Origin: Aeromonas sp. RU39B
GTDB lineage: Bacteria > Pseudomonadota > Gammaproteobacteria > Enterobacterales > Aeromonadaceae
Assembly (NCBI RefSeq): GCF_900156095.1
Contig: NZ_FTMJ01000010.1
Span: 88,089-152,088 of the forward strand
Reading direction: 5' to 3'
DNA: 64,000 nt
Below, one piece after another: positions 1 to 7,901 of this stretch. Within the stretch, counting starts at the first letter, position 1. Every line of letters starts with the position of its first letter. The notes below the pieces were generated by a model. It worked only from the letters and a program-made list of their open reading frames with translations, was not told where the DNA came from and did no database searches. A program made the position numbers and the translations under genes.

Positions 1-1
1 G

Positions 2-796
2 GCTGTACGCCGCATCGTGGTTGCCTGTGATGCCGGTATGGGCTCCAGCGCCATGGGTGCCGGCATGCTGCGCAAACGGGTGCAAGACGCCGGTCTGGAC
101 ATCAGCGTCACTAACCGTGCCATCGATCAACTCGACGATCAGGTGGACTGGGTGATCACTCACAAGGATCTGACCGAGCGCGCCCGTCGCCATGCGCCGA
201 ACGCCCGTCATATCTCGCTGACCAACTTCCTCGACAACGCGCTTTATCAGAGTCTGGTGAGTGAGCTGTTTGAAGCCGCTAACGACGATGTGATGCGTCC
301 GACCCTGATGGTTGCCGCCAACGATGACAGCTTCGAGAGCCAGTCTTCGGAAGTGTTCAGCCTGTCGCGCACCGACATTCACCTCGGTCTGTCGGCCGGT
401 GACAAGGAGACCGCCATCCGCACCGCAGGCAAACTGCTGGTTGAGGCTGGTTATGTCGAGTCCGAGTACGTGGATGCCATGCTCGAGCGTGAAAAGCTGG
501 TCTCCACCTACCTCGGTGAGTCGATTGCCGTGCCCCATGGCACCATCGCCGCCAAGGACAAGGTAAAGCGTACCGGTATCGTGATCTGCCAATACCCGCA
601 AGGCGTGCCCTTCGGCGATGGCAAGGATGACGTCGCTCGTCTGGTGATCGGCATCGCCGCTCGCAACGATGAACACATTCAGGTGATCTCTCGCCTGACC
701 AATGCCCTGGATGAGCCGGGTGTGATTGACCGCTTGGCGACGACCAACGATCCGCAAGAGTTGCTGGATCTGTTGGGTAGCGCACAGGCCGCTTAA
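2..796 (+). CDS. mtlA: PTS mannitol transporter, C-terminal IIB-IIA part (partial)
   Basis: This is the 3' end of the mannitol-specific PTS permease; the membrane IIC domain lies before the window. The IIB domain opens the window with [15 protein letters not shown], whose Cys (bases 26-28) is the expected phospho-acceptor. It is followed by a linker and a IIA domain with ESIAVPHGT, whose His (bases 536-538) receives phosphate from HPr. Phosphate passes HPr to IIA to IIB to mannitol, giving mannitol-1-phosphate in the cytoplasm. The frame is open from base 2, so no start codon is visible. It lies 34 bp upstream of mtlD, the next enzyme of the pathway, in the usual mtlADR order. Confidence 0.96.
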   Translation, partial: AVRRIVVACDAGMGSSAMGAGMLRKRVQDAGLDISVTNRAIDQLDDQVDWVITHKDLTERARRHAPNARHISLTNFLDNALYQSLVSELFEAANDDVMRPTLMVAANDDSFESQSSEVFSLSRTDIHLGLSAGDKETAIRTAGKLLVEAGYVESEYVDAMLEREKLVSTYLGESIAVPHGTIAAKDKVKRTGIVICQYPQGVPFGDGKDDVARLVIGIAARNDEHIQVISRLTNALDEPGVIDRLATTNDPQELLDLLGSAQAA

Positions 797-830
797 TCCG
801 GTTTTGTATTGGTCGAGAGAGGTTAATATC

Positions 831-1973
831 ATGAAAGCATTGCATTTTGGTGCTGGTAACATCGGTCGTGGTTTTATCGGTAAACTGCTGGCGGACGCGC
901 AACATCAGGTGACGTTTGCCGACGTCAACCAGGGGCTGATCGATCAGCTCAACCACCGTCAGGAGTATGCGGTGCAGGTGGTGGGTGAATCCCGCCATCT
1001 GGATCGGGTCACCAACGTGGCCGCCGTCAGTTCGGCCGGCCCTGAGGTGATTGAGCGTATCGCTACCGCGGATCTGGTCACCACGGCTGTTGGACCTGCT
1101 GTCCTCGACAAGATTGCCAGTACCCTGGCCAAGGGTCTGCAGGCCCGTTTTGAACGGGGTAACGATACCCCGCTCAATATCATCGCCTGTGAAAACATGG
1201 TGCGCGGTACTTCTCACCTGCGCGATGAGGTGCTGAAGTACCTGCCCGCCGAGTATCATGCGGCACTGGAGAGCAAGGTCGGCTTCGTCGACTCTGCCGT
1301 AGACCGTATCGTGCCGCCGGCTGCGGCAAACGATGATCCGCTGGAAGTGACCGTTGAGAGCTTCAGTGAGTGGATCGTCGATCGCGGTCAATTCAAGGGT
1401 GATGTACCCGAGATTGCCGGGATGGAGACCACCGATAACCTGATGGCCTTTGTCGAGCGCAAGCTGTTCACGCTTAACACCGGCCACATTGTCACGGCCT
1501 ATCTGGGTCGCCTGCGCGGTTATCACACCATCCGCGAAGCGATTGAAGATCCGGTGATCCGTAGCAAGGTGCGCGCGGCCATGGAAGAGAGCGGAGCGGT
1601 GCTGGTGCGTCGCTACGGCTTCGATCCCAAGCTGCACGCCGCCTATATCGAGAAGATCCTGTCCCGTTTCGCCAACCCCTATCTGGTTGACGAAATTGAC
1701 CGGGTTGGCCGCCAGCCGCTGCGCAAACTCGGTGCGCAGGATCGTCTGGTCAAACCGCTGCTGGGCTGTCTGGAATATGGTCTGCCGTGCGAACAGTTGC
1801 AGGAAGGCATTGCCGCCGCGCTGCACTATCGCAATGCTGACGATCCCCAGGCTGTCGAGTTGCAACAATGGATTGAACAGGATGGCGTGGCTGCTGCGCT
1901 ATCCCGAGCCACCGGGCTTGCCGTGGACCATCCGGTTCTGGCCGCCATAGTGGAGCGTTATCACCAGCTGTAA
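831..1973 (+). CDS. mtlD: mannitol-1-phosphate 5-dehydrogenase
   Basis: Oxidises mannitol-1-phosphate to fructose-6-phosphate with NAD+, feeding PTS-imported mannitol into glycolysis. The 380-residue product has the usual family length. It begins [17 protein letters not shown], an N-terminal Rossmann nucleotide-binding motif. The [12 protein letters not shown] segment in the second half matches the family catalytic region, which contains the conserved Lys. The ATG at 831 follows an AGAGAGG ribosome-binding sequence; an upstream in-frame start at 726 would overlap mtlA and is rejected. It is the second gene of mtlADR. Confidence 0.97.
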   Translation: MKALHFGAGNIGRGFIGKLLADAQHQVTFADVNQGLIDQLNHRQEYAVQVVGESRHLDRVTNVAAVSSAGPEVIERIATADLVTTAVGPAVLDKIASTLAKGLQARFERGNDTPLNIIACENMVRGTSHLRDEVLKYLPAEYHAALESKVGFVDSAVDRIVPPAAANDDPLEVTVESFSEWIVDRGQFKGDVPEIAGMETTDNLMAFVERKLFTLNTGHIVTAYLGRLRGYHTIREAIEDPVIRSKVRAAMEESGAVLVRRYGFDPKLHAAYIEKILSRFANPYLVDEIDRVGRQPLRKLGAQDRLVKPLLGCLEYGLPCEQLQEGIAAALHYRNADDPQAVELQQWIEQDGVAAALSRATGLAVDHPVLAAIVERYHQL

Positions 1974-2025
1974 ATAGTGCAAGATGCGGGGGAGGCCTGC
2001 TGCCTCCCCCCCAACGGACCCCCTT

Positions 2026-2550
2026 ATGACTGATCCACACCAGGATGATGATGTACTGGAACGCCTCAATGAACAGGAAGGTCCGCGTGGCTTCTTCCTT
2101 GAGGCGGTGACCCTCCTGGAGGAGGCGGTGGACTCCCTGATCCGCAAGGCGTTTCGTCAGGAAGAGTATGCCGTCAAATATGCCATTGAACCCTTGATGA
2201 CCCAGAGTGGCCCACTTGGCCAGCTGGAGGTTCGCCTCAAGCTGATTTTGGCTCTTGGTCTCATCTCTCTAGAGCTTTACGAAGATCTCGAGGTGTACCT
2301 CAAAATCCGCGACATGCTGTTTCGCGATCCCAAGGATTACCGTTTCAGCGATAAACCGGTGCGGGATCTGCTCGACCGGCTGCATGGCGTTAACCTGGCG
2401 GGCATGGTGACTCTTGAACCTCCGGCAGCGGATGAAGAGTGGTCTTTTTATCAGATGCAGCTCGCCAGACAGGACCAGATTGTGCGCTCCGCCCTGGTAT
2501 TGGCGGTGTCAGATTGTGTGAGTGAACTGCGTAAAGAGAGCCCTATTTGA
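2026..2550 (+). CDS. mtlR: mannitol operon repressor
   Basis: A 174-residue mostly helical protein of the MtlR family, which represses mtl transcription in enterobacteria. It is recognised by overall sequence (for example QSGPLGQLEVRLKLILALGL, and FRDPKDYRFSDKPVRDLL) and by its position as third gene of the mannitol operon, 52 bp after mtlD. The family lacks a classical helix-turn-helix, so the mechanism is not obvious from sequence. The ATG at 2026 is chosen because an upstream in-frame start at 1984 lies in a C-rich run with no ribosome-binding site. Confidence 0.92.
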   Translation: MTDPHQDDDVLERLNEQEGPRGFFLEAVTLLEEAVDSLIRKAFRQEEYAVKYAIEPLMTQSGPLGQLEVRLKLILALGLISLELYEDLEVYLKIRDMLFRDPKDYRFSDKPVRDLLDRLHGVNLAGMVTLEPPAADEEWSFYQMQLARQDQIVRSALVLAVSDCVSELRKESPI

Positions 2551-2614
2551 AAGCGAACGGGCCGAACCCGTCCGCTGCTCAGACTGCCTTTTCTGCATTG
2601 AGTCTCTCTCCTGC

Positions 2615-3985
2615 CTAGCGCGGCAGGATGATACGAGCCTCCAGCCCCCCTTGCGGGCGATTGTGCAAGGTCAGCTCCCCACCGTGTTGATGAATCAGGG
2701 TCCGGGCGATGGATAGCCCGAGCCCGACACTGCCACTTTCGGTGTTACGCGCCTCATCAAGCCGGACAAACGGCTTGAACACCTCTTCCAGCTGGGTCGA
2801 ATCGATACCCGGGCCGTTGTCGCAGACCCGAATCACCAACTGCTGATCTTCCCGCTCCAGGCTAACTTCGGCGCTGCCGGCATACTTGATGGCATTGCTG
2901 ATGAGGTTTTGCAGCACCCGGCGCAGTGATGCCGGGCGGCAGGGATAGACCTCGCGGCCACTGGCCAGACAGAGCACCTGCTCGCCCATGTCACTGTAGT
3001 CATCGCACAGGCTCTCGATCAGGCTGACCAGATCCAACTCGCGGGTGGGCTCCTGAGTGCCCTCCTCGCGGGCAAAACTGAGGGTGGCTGAGAGCATCTG
3101 CTCAATCTGTTGCAGCGTCTGCTGGATGCGATCCTTGTCCTCACCGTCGGGCAGAAACTCACTGCGCAGCCGCAAACTGGTGATGGGGGTACGCAAATCG
3201 TGGGAGATGGCTGCCAGCATCCGGGTGCGGTCCTGCACAAAACGGTTAAGGCGGGTCTGCATCCGGTTAAACGCCACGATACTGCCGCGCACTTCACCGG
3301 GTCCGCTCTCTTCAAGCGGCTCGATATCTTCGCCACGGCCCAGCCGCTCGGCGTTGGTCGCCAGCTGCTTGAGCGGTCGCAAGGCGCGGCGCAGCAGCCA
3401 GATCATCAAACCGATCACCAGGGACGCGACCAGCAGCAGGTTGATGGTGGAGCGCATTGACCAGCCGGATCCTTCACTGTCAACCAGCGAGCTGAAGTGC
3501 AGCCACTGGCCGTTGTGCAATTCGATGGAGCCATACAGGCGCATGTCCATCGGCAGTAGCTTGTTGGCATCGCCCATCATGCGGGCGTGGTGCCGCCAAG
3601 CCTTGTTGCGCTGGGTGGCTTCCTTGAGCTCGGCACTGATCTCGATATTGAGTTGGCTGGGGTAGTGCAGAATGCGGCGCAGCTTCTCTTCATACTCTGG
3701 GCTGCGGGTATCGGGCACCAGCGGCTCGGGCGAGAGGCGCAGCAGCAGGGTTTCGCTGCGACTGGCGCGAATAATCTCGTCATAGAGCGGCTGGGGTGAG
3801 AGGGAAATCAGACGCACCACCGAGGTGATCCGCTGCATGGCATTGCGGCTGTTAACAAAGCCAAGCGCCTCTTCCCGATCCGAGCGGTAGATCTGCAGTG
3901 ACAGCAGCTGGATCAGCACCAGCCCGCACAGGGCGACCAGAATAATCTGTCCGGTCAGGCTGCGTGGCATCAGCCGTCTAACCAT
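2615..3985 (-). CDS. sensor histidine kinase of an unassigned two-component system
   Basis: A 456-residue inner-membrane sensor kinase. It has an N-terminal membrane segment (about residues 10-28), a periplasmic domain of about 150 residues, a second membrane segment (about 181-198), a HAMP linker, then the phospho-acceptor H-box ISHDLRTP. The ATPase domain has the N box NLISNAIKYA, the G1 box DNGPGI, FKPF and the G2 box SVGLGLSIA. Its start overlaps the end of the regulator gene by 8 bp, so the two are translationally coupled. The periplasmic domain is not one I can assign to EnvZ, CpxA or RstB, so the signal is unknown. The two small envelope genes transcribed away from the pair are likely targets. 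Confidence 0.93.
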   Translation of the reverse strand: MVRRLMPRSLTGQIILVALCGLVLIQLLSLQIYRSDREEALGFVNSRNAMQRITSVVRLISLSPQPLYDEIIRASRSETLLLRLSPEPLVPDTRSPEYEEKLRRILHYPSQLNIEISAELKEATQRNKAWRHHARMMGDANKLLPMDMRLYGSIELHNGQWLHFSSLVDSEGSGWSMRSTINLLLVASLVIGLMIWLLRRALRPLKQLATNAERLGRGEDIEPLEESGPGEVRGSIVAFNRMQTRLNRFVQDRTRMLAAISHDLRTPITSLRLRSEFLPDGEDKDRIQQTLQQIEQMLSATLSFAREEGTQEPTRELDLVSLIESLCDDYSDMGEQVLCLASGREVYPCRPASLRRVLQNLISNAIKYAGSAEVSLEREDQQLVIRVCDNGPGIDSTQLEEVFKPFVRLDEARNTESGSVGLGLSIARTLIHQHGGELTLHNRPQGGLEARIILPR

Positions 3986-4703
3986 GGATCACCTCGGATG
4001 CGAACAGATAACCACCGCCCCAGATGGTTTTGATAAGGTCAGGATTTTTCGGATCGTGTTCCAGCTTGCGGCGCAGTCGGCTGACCAGCGTATCGATGGC
4101 GCGGTCAAAGGCCTGGGCTTCGCGGCCACGGGCCAGATCGAGCAGCTGGTCGCGGCTCAATACCCGTTGTGGCCGCTCGATAAACACTTTGAGCAGATCG
4201 AATTCGGCGGTCGAGAGACTGTGCATGACGCCGCTCTCATCGGTCAGTTCCCGGCGATTGAGATCAAGCCGCCAGCGATCGAAACGAACCTCGGCCGGCA
4301 GATCGCTGTTGCTGCTGCGCTCCACCTCGCCCTGGGTGCGACGCAGCACCGCCTTGATGCGGGCCAGCAGCTCGCGTGGATTGAACGGCTTGGCCAGATA
4401 GTCGTCAGCCCCCATCTCGAGGCCAATGATGCGATCGGTCTCTTCGCCCATGGCGGTCAGCATGATCACCGGGGTATTGGCGCGGGCACGCAGCTCGCGG
4501 CACAGCGTCAGGCCATCTTCACCCGGCATCATCAGATCCAGCACGATCAGGTCAATCTCCCGCTCTTCCAGCAGGCGCTTCATCTCGCGGCCATCACGGG
4601 CGCAGGTGACCCGAAAATTGTGCTGCTCAAGGAAACGCTTGAGCAGATCGCGAATTTCGCCGTGGTCATCGACCACCAGAATGTGGGGATTGTCCTGCTT
4701 CAT
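3978..4703 (-). CDS. OmpR-family response regulator
   Basis: A 241-residue regulator with an N-terminal receiver domain (phosphorylated Asp in LIVLDLMMPGEDG, Lys in the YLAKPFNP loop) and a C-terminal winged-helix DNA-binding domain ending in GGGYLFASE. It is the partner of the overlapping downstream kinase gene. An AGAGG ribosome-binding sequence precedes the ATG. The gene is divergent from a small lipoprotein gene. The repeated 60-bp promoter element found before that gene and before the next one is a reasonable candidate for its binding region. I do not assign it to a named E. coli regulator. Confidence 0.93.
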   Translation of the reverse strand: MKQDNPHILVVDDHGEIRDLLKRFLEQHNFRVTCARDGREMKRLLEEREIDLIVLDLMMPGEDGLTLCRELRARANTPVIMLTAMGEETDRIIGLEMGADDYLAKPFNPRELLARIKAVLRRTQGEVERSSNSDLPAEVRFDRWRLDLNRRELTDESGVMHSLSTAEFDLLKVFIERPQRVLSRDQLLDLARGREAQAFDRAIDTLVSRLRRKLEHDPKNPDLIKTIWGGGYLFASEVIHG

Positions 4704-4793
4704 GGGGATACCTCTCGTCTGCTTACAGGTGCGAGTATATGGGAATCGTGCAGGCGGGTTATGTCAAAGTGTGGCAAACCGGTCAGTGGTCAA

Positions 4794-4853
4794 ACTCTGT
4801 CACAAAAAAGTCTCGTTCCGGCACACTTGAAACACAAAGATGGTCTTTAATCA
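4794..4853 (+). promoter_or_regulatory. promoter-region repeat, copy 1
   Basis: This 60-bp stretch upstream of the small lipoprotein gene aligns without gaps to 5186-5245, with 41 of 60 positions identical by my hand count. Shared blocks are an A-run after CTCTG, GGCACA-TTGA-A-AC and TAAT-A near the right end. TTGAAA (4827-4832) and TAATCA (4848-4853) lie 15 bp apart and could act as -35 and -10 elements. The alternative is a regulator-binding site shared by both promoters. Confidence 0.6.
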
Positions 4854-4905
4854 TAATAACCAAGGCATCAATAGGCTTGGTTTCAATGCCATCGAGGAGA
4901 CAATC

Positions 4906-5043
4906 ATGAAGAACCTGTCACTGAAAGCCGTTTTTGCCCTGCTGTTGATCATGACTGGTGTCAGCCTGAGTGCCTGCAGCACTCAGCCCGGCCAGAACTA
5001 TACGACCGAGTATTTTCATGAGCAGGTAATTCAGGAGCCCTGA
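4906..5043 (+). CDS. small predicted lipoprotein
   Basis: A 45-residue product with a hydrophobic leader and a lipobox L-S-A-C with Cys at position 24. This predicts a lipid-anchored peptide of about 22 residues after signal peptidase II cleavage, similar in size to entericidins, though I see no convincing homology to them. The ATG at 4906 follows a GAGGAG ribosome-binding site; the longer in-frame reading from 4840 would put 22 charged residues before the signal peptide and is rejected. It faces away from the two-component system and shares a promoter element with the next gene, suggesting co-regulation. Function unknown. Confidence 0.7.
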   Translation: MKNLSLKAVFALLLIMTGVSLSACSTQPGQNYTTEYFHEQVIQEP

Positions 5044-5093
5044 TCGCGGCCTTAGCCAAACGGGACACACTGACGGGGAATAGCAAGTTATAA

Positions 5094-5130
5094 CGACGAC
5101 GGGGCCACATGGTCCCGTTGTTCATTTTAT
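5094..5130 (+). terminator. probable intrinsic terminator of the small lipoprotein gene
   Basis: The arms around 5096-5106 (ACGACGGGGCC) and 5111-5121 (GGTCCCGTTGT) pair with two G-T wobbles around an ACAT loop, followed by the T-rich TTCATTTTAT. It lies 50 bp after the lipoprotein stop codon. Confidence 0.5.
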
Positions 5131-5185
5131 GGCACCTCGTTTCGGAAGCTAAACGGTCCGCCACCATTGCTTGCTGCCTTGGCAC

Positions 5186-5245
5186 ACTCTGCTACAAAAA
5201 AGGCGCGGGCTGGCACATTTGAGACAAGGGTTCGGGCTGTAATGA
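5186..5245 (+). promoter_or_regulatory. promoter-region repeat, copy 2
   Basis: Sister copy of 4794-4853, in the same orientation and about 60 bp upstream of the gene at 5304. Possible -35 TTGAGA (5219-5224) and -10 TAATGA (5240-5245) align exactly with the elements of copy 1. Because the downstream coding sequences do not resemble each other, the conserved promoter suggests a shared regulator. Confidence 0.6.
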
Positions 5246-5303
5246 GATCACACAAGAGCACAACGCGTCTTGATTGCTGAGAACACCGAAGAGGAGTACG
5301 ACC

Positions 5304-5648
5304 ATGAAAACCCTGACCAAAACTCTGCTGGCCACTTCCTTGCTGTTGGCGCTTCCCCTTGGTGCTTATGCTGCATCCGAAGCGGCTGCCACTCCGACCA
5401 CCACTACCCAGAACGCTGCGGCTTGCCCGGCTGGCGGCCCCATGATGAATGGCAAGATGCGTGGTGGCCATCACAAGATGCGCGCACCACTGACCGCGGA
5501 GCAGATGAAGGCTCACCTGCAGCAGCGTTATGACAATCTGCCCGATGCCCAGCAGAAAGCGCAGTTTATCAAGGACCTGACCACTCGCGCTGACAACATG
5601 GTGCAGCGTGCCGACGAAATGAAGACCTTTGCCAAGGCTCATCAATAA
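5304..5648 (+). CDS. small periplasmic Met/His-rich protein, Spy/CpxP-like in style
   Basis: A 114-residue protein with a clear signal peptide (cleavage expected after AYA near residue 23), a low-complexity Ala/Thr stretch, a Met/His/Gly-rich patch (PMMNGKMRGGHHKMR) and a helical, charged C-terminal half beginning LTAEQMKAHLQQ. Size, export and composition recall Spy, CpxP and ZraP envelope chaperones or metal-binding proteins, but I do not see their diagnostic LTxxQ motif pair, so this is only a resemblance. The start at 5304 has a GAGGAG ribosome-binding site 8 bp upstream. It is likely controlled with the 4906 gene by the adjacent two-component system. Confidence 0.75.
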   Translation: MKTLTKTLLATSLLLALPLGAYAASEAAATPTTTTQNAAACPAGGPMMNGKMRGGHHKMRAPLTAEQMKAHLQQRYDNLPDAQQKAQFIKDLTTRADNMVQRADEMKTFAKAHQ

Positions 5649-5669
5649 TCAGAAAACTATCACTAGATG

Positions 5670-5698
5670 ACGGGGAGGCGCTGCCTCCCCGTTTTTTT
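5670..5698 (+). terminator. intrinsic terminator
   Basis: Perfect hairpin ACGGGGAGGC / GCCTCCCCGT with a 3-base loop followed by TTTTTT, 20 bp after the periplasmic protein gene. Confidence 0.93.
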
Positions 5699-5859
5699 GT
5701 GTCTTCCATCACGGTTTGTAGTTAAACCTTTTCCTTTTCACTCATTGAATGTGAGCGAAAACACGCCAATGTGGATCACAAAAACGAATAATCGCGCTTA
5801 GGTTAGGGCGTAATCTTGACGCTCAGAATAAAAAACAGGCAACCACGGGGAGCGTTCAG

Positions 5860-7848
5860 ATGGGCGTTATGGCAACGATAAAAGGTAGGTATACCACTGT
5901 TTTCATTGGCTTCATGCTATTGGTGGCCGGTTTGACGGTCGTCGGCATCCAGATGTGGGTGAAGCCCAAAGTCCAGCAATCTGCCGAGCAGAATCTGGCG
6001 TTGGTTGTGAGCGAAATCGCAACTGACATTACCGATGAATTGAATGCGGTACAGAGCCAACAGCGCAGTATCACCCAGATAGTGCCCGAACTGAGTAGTG
6101 AACAGATCGATACCCTGCTGCCCGCACTGGTCGATCATTACGGTGATGGCATGATCTTCGGCGGCGGTATCTGGCCGATGCCCAATCAGCGCGGCGAAGG
6201 GCGTGCCAAGTTCAGTACCTTCTACCACCGCGACGCGGGCGGCAAGCTGATCGTCAATACCTACTGGAACTCTGACGAAGCGCCCAACTACTTTGAACAG
6301 GCCTGGCACCGTGCCGGGCAGCAAGCTCCACGCGGCCAATGTGCCTGGGCGGCGGCCTACAAGGATGGCGCCAGTGCCCAGCCGCGCACCAACTGCGCCA
6401 TGGGGATCTACAAAAATGGTCAGCTGTACGGCGTCTCGACCATCGACGTGACGCTGGGCTTTTTCAACGATCTGGTTGCCAAGAAAGAGCGTGAAATCGG
6501 CGGTCAGGTGCTGATCGTTGAGGCCGATGGCAAGATCTTAAGCCGCAACAGCACCCTGACCGGGGATGTGGTGCTCGGCAATCTCTCCGAACATCGTGAT
6601 GACCCGTTTGCTTCTGCACTGCTGCCGCTGCTGGGACAGGCGCGTGATGGGGTGCTGCGCGCCACCTTCAGCGGGCTGCAAGAGGAGCAAACCCTGTTGT
6701 TGCAAGCCATTCCGGGCACGCCCTGGCTGCTGGCTACCGCCATGCCGACCAGTGCCCTGACTCAGGCCAGTAACGAAGTGCTGACGCTGCTTGCATCAAT
6801 CCAGTTGCCGCTGATTGGTCTGCTGTTCCTGCTGATGCTGTGGGCAATTCGCCAGCTGGGTCAACGTCTGGGTACTTTGCGCAGCAACATCACGGCCCTG
6901 TCGGCCGGTGATGCGGATCTGACCGCCCGAATCTCGGTGCATGGCAAAGACGAGATCGATCAGATTGCGCTCTCCATCAACCATTTCATCGCCTATCTGC
7001 AGCAATTGATGCGTGAAGTGACCGACTCCAGCGGCCAGTTTGTCCGTGAGCTGGATCAGCTGGGACAACAGACTCGCGCTGCCGGCGACATCCTGTCGCG
7101 CCATGCGGCCGAGACCGATCAGGTGGTGACTGCCGTCAACGAGCTGAGCTCTACCGCCGAGAGCGTGGCCGGCCATGCCACCGAAACGGCTGACTTTACC
7201 CGTCAGGCCAGCGATCAGGCTGAACGGTCACGGGAAGTGGTGGCCAGTGCCTCGCAAAGTGTGATGGCCCTGATTGGTGAAGTCGACGGCGCTGCGGCCA
7301 AGGTGCAGACCATGCAGGAGGAAGCCAACCACATCAGCAGCGTGCTGGGTGTCATCGGCGGCATTGCCGAGCAGACCAACCTGCTGGCCCTCAACGCGGC
7401 GATTGAAGCGGCGCGTGCCGGTGAGCAGGGGCGTGGTTTTGCCGTGGTGGCCGATGAGGTTCGTGCCCTGGCGGCGCGCACCCAAAACAGCACCGCCGAG
7501 GTGGGGGGAATGCTGAGCCGTCTTACCCAAGGGGTCGCGCAGGTAGTGGTGGCCATGGAGCAGACCAAGCGCCGTTGCCAGGAGGCGGCAGATACCACCG
7601 GTCAGGTAAACGAAGGGCTCGATGGCATGGCCAATGCGGTGGTGCGTATCAACGATCTGAGTGGACAGATTGCCACCGCTGCCGAGGAGCAGAGCCGGGT
7701 GACCGAGGAGATCAATCGCAACATGGTTGCCATCCGCGACATGCTGGCCCACCTGATGGAGACATCGCAGGCCAGCGGTCAGAACACCGAGACCCTGGGC
7801 CGGGTCAACCAACAGTTGCAGCAGATGGTGCACCGCTTCAAGGTGTAA
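5860..7848 (+). CDS. methyl-accepting chemotaxis protein with Cache-type sensor domain
   Basis: A 662-residue transmembrane chemoreceptor. It has a first membrane segment at about residues 14-33, a periplasmic domain of about 270 residues whose [11 protein letters not shown] and later segments fit a double-Cache sensor, a second membrane segment at about 310-330 and a HAMP domain. The cytoplasmic coiled coil has the conserved hairpin [20 protein letters not shown] followed by [15 protein letters not shown], which contacts CheA and CheW. The ligand cannot be read from sequence. The ATG at 5860 is preceded by GGGGAG at good spacing. It appears to be monocistronic, with its own terminator. No pentapeptide CheR-docking tail is visible; the protein ends HRFKV. 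Confidence 0.95.
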   Translation: MGVMATIKGRYTTVFIGFMLLVAGLTVVGIQMWVKPKVQQSAEQNLALVVSEIATDITDELNAVQSQQRSITQIVPELSSEQIDTLLPALVDHYGDGMIFGGGIWPMPNQRGEGRAKFSTFYHRDAGGKLIVNTYWNSDEAPNYFEQAWHRAGQQAPRGQCAWAAAYKDGASAQPRTNCAMGIYKNGQLYGVSTIDVTLGFFNDLVAKKEREIGGQVLIVEADGKILSRNSTLTGDVVLGNLSEHRDDPFASALLPLLGQARDGVLRATFSGLQEEQTLLLQAIPGTPWLLATAMPTSALTQASNEVLTLLASIQLPLIGLLFLLMLWAIRQLGQRLGTLRSNITALSAGDADLTARISVHGKDEIDQIALSINHFIAYLQQLMREVTDSSGQFVRELDQLGQQTRAAGDILSRHAAETDQVVTAVNELSSTAESVAGHATETADFTRQASDQAERSREVVASASQSVMALIGEVDGAAAKVQTMQEEANHISSVLGVIGGIAEQTNLLALNAAIEAARAGEQGRGFAVVADEVRALAARTQNSTAEVGGMLSRLTQGVAQVVVAMEQTKRRCQEAADTTGQVNEGLDGMANAVVRINDLSGQIATAAEEQSRVTEEINRNMVAIRDMLAHLMETSQASGQNTETLGRVNQQLQQMVHRFKV

Positions 7849-7866
7849 CCGATGCCAAGATAAAAT

Positions 7867-7895
7867 GCGGGGGGCCTTGGCTCCCCGTTTTTATG
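7867..7895 (+). terminator. intrinsic terminator after the chemoreceptor gene
   Basis: G-rich arm GCGGGGGGCC pairs with GGCTCCCCG (one G-T wobble) around a short loop, followed by TTTTT. It sits between the convergent chemoreceptor and protease genes. Confidence 0.85.
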
Positions 7896-7901
7896 TCCAC
7901 A

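Noticed and set aside
357..1868. 503-codon minus-strand frame
   Set aside because: Antisense shadow of mtlA and mtlD; no domain and no start signal.
5740..5790. CRP site upstream of the chemoreceptor
   Set aside because: TGTGA and TCACA-like half-sites are present but not at the required 6-bp spacing.
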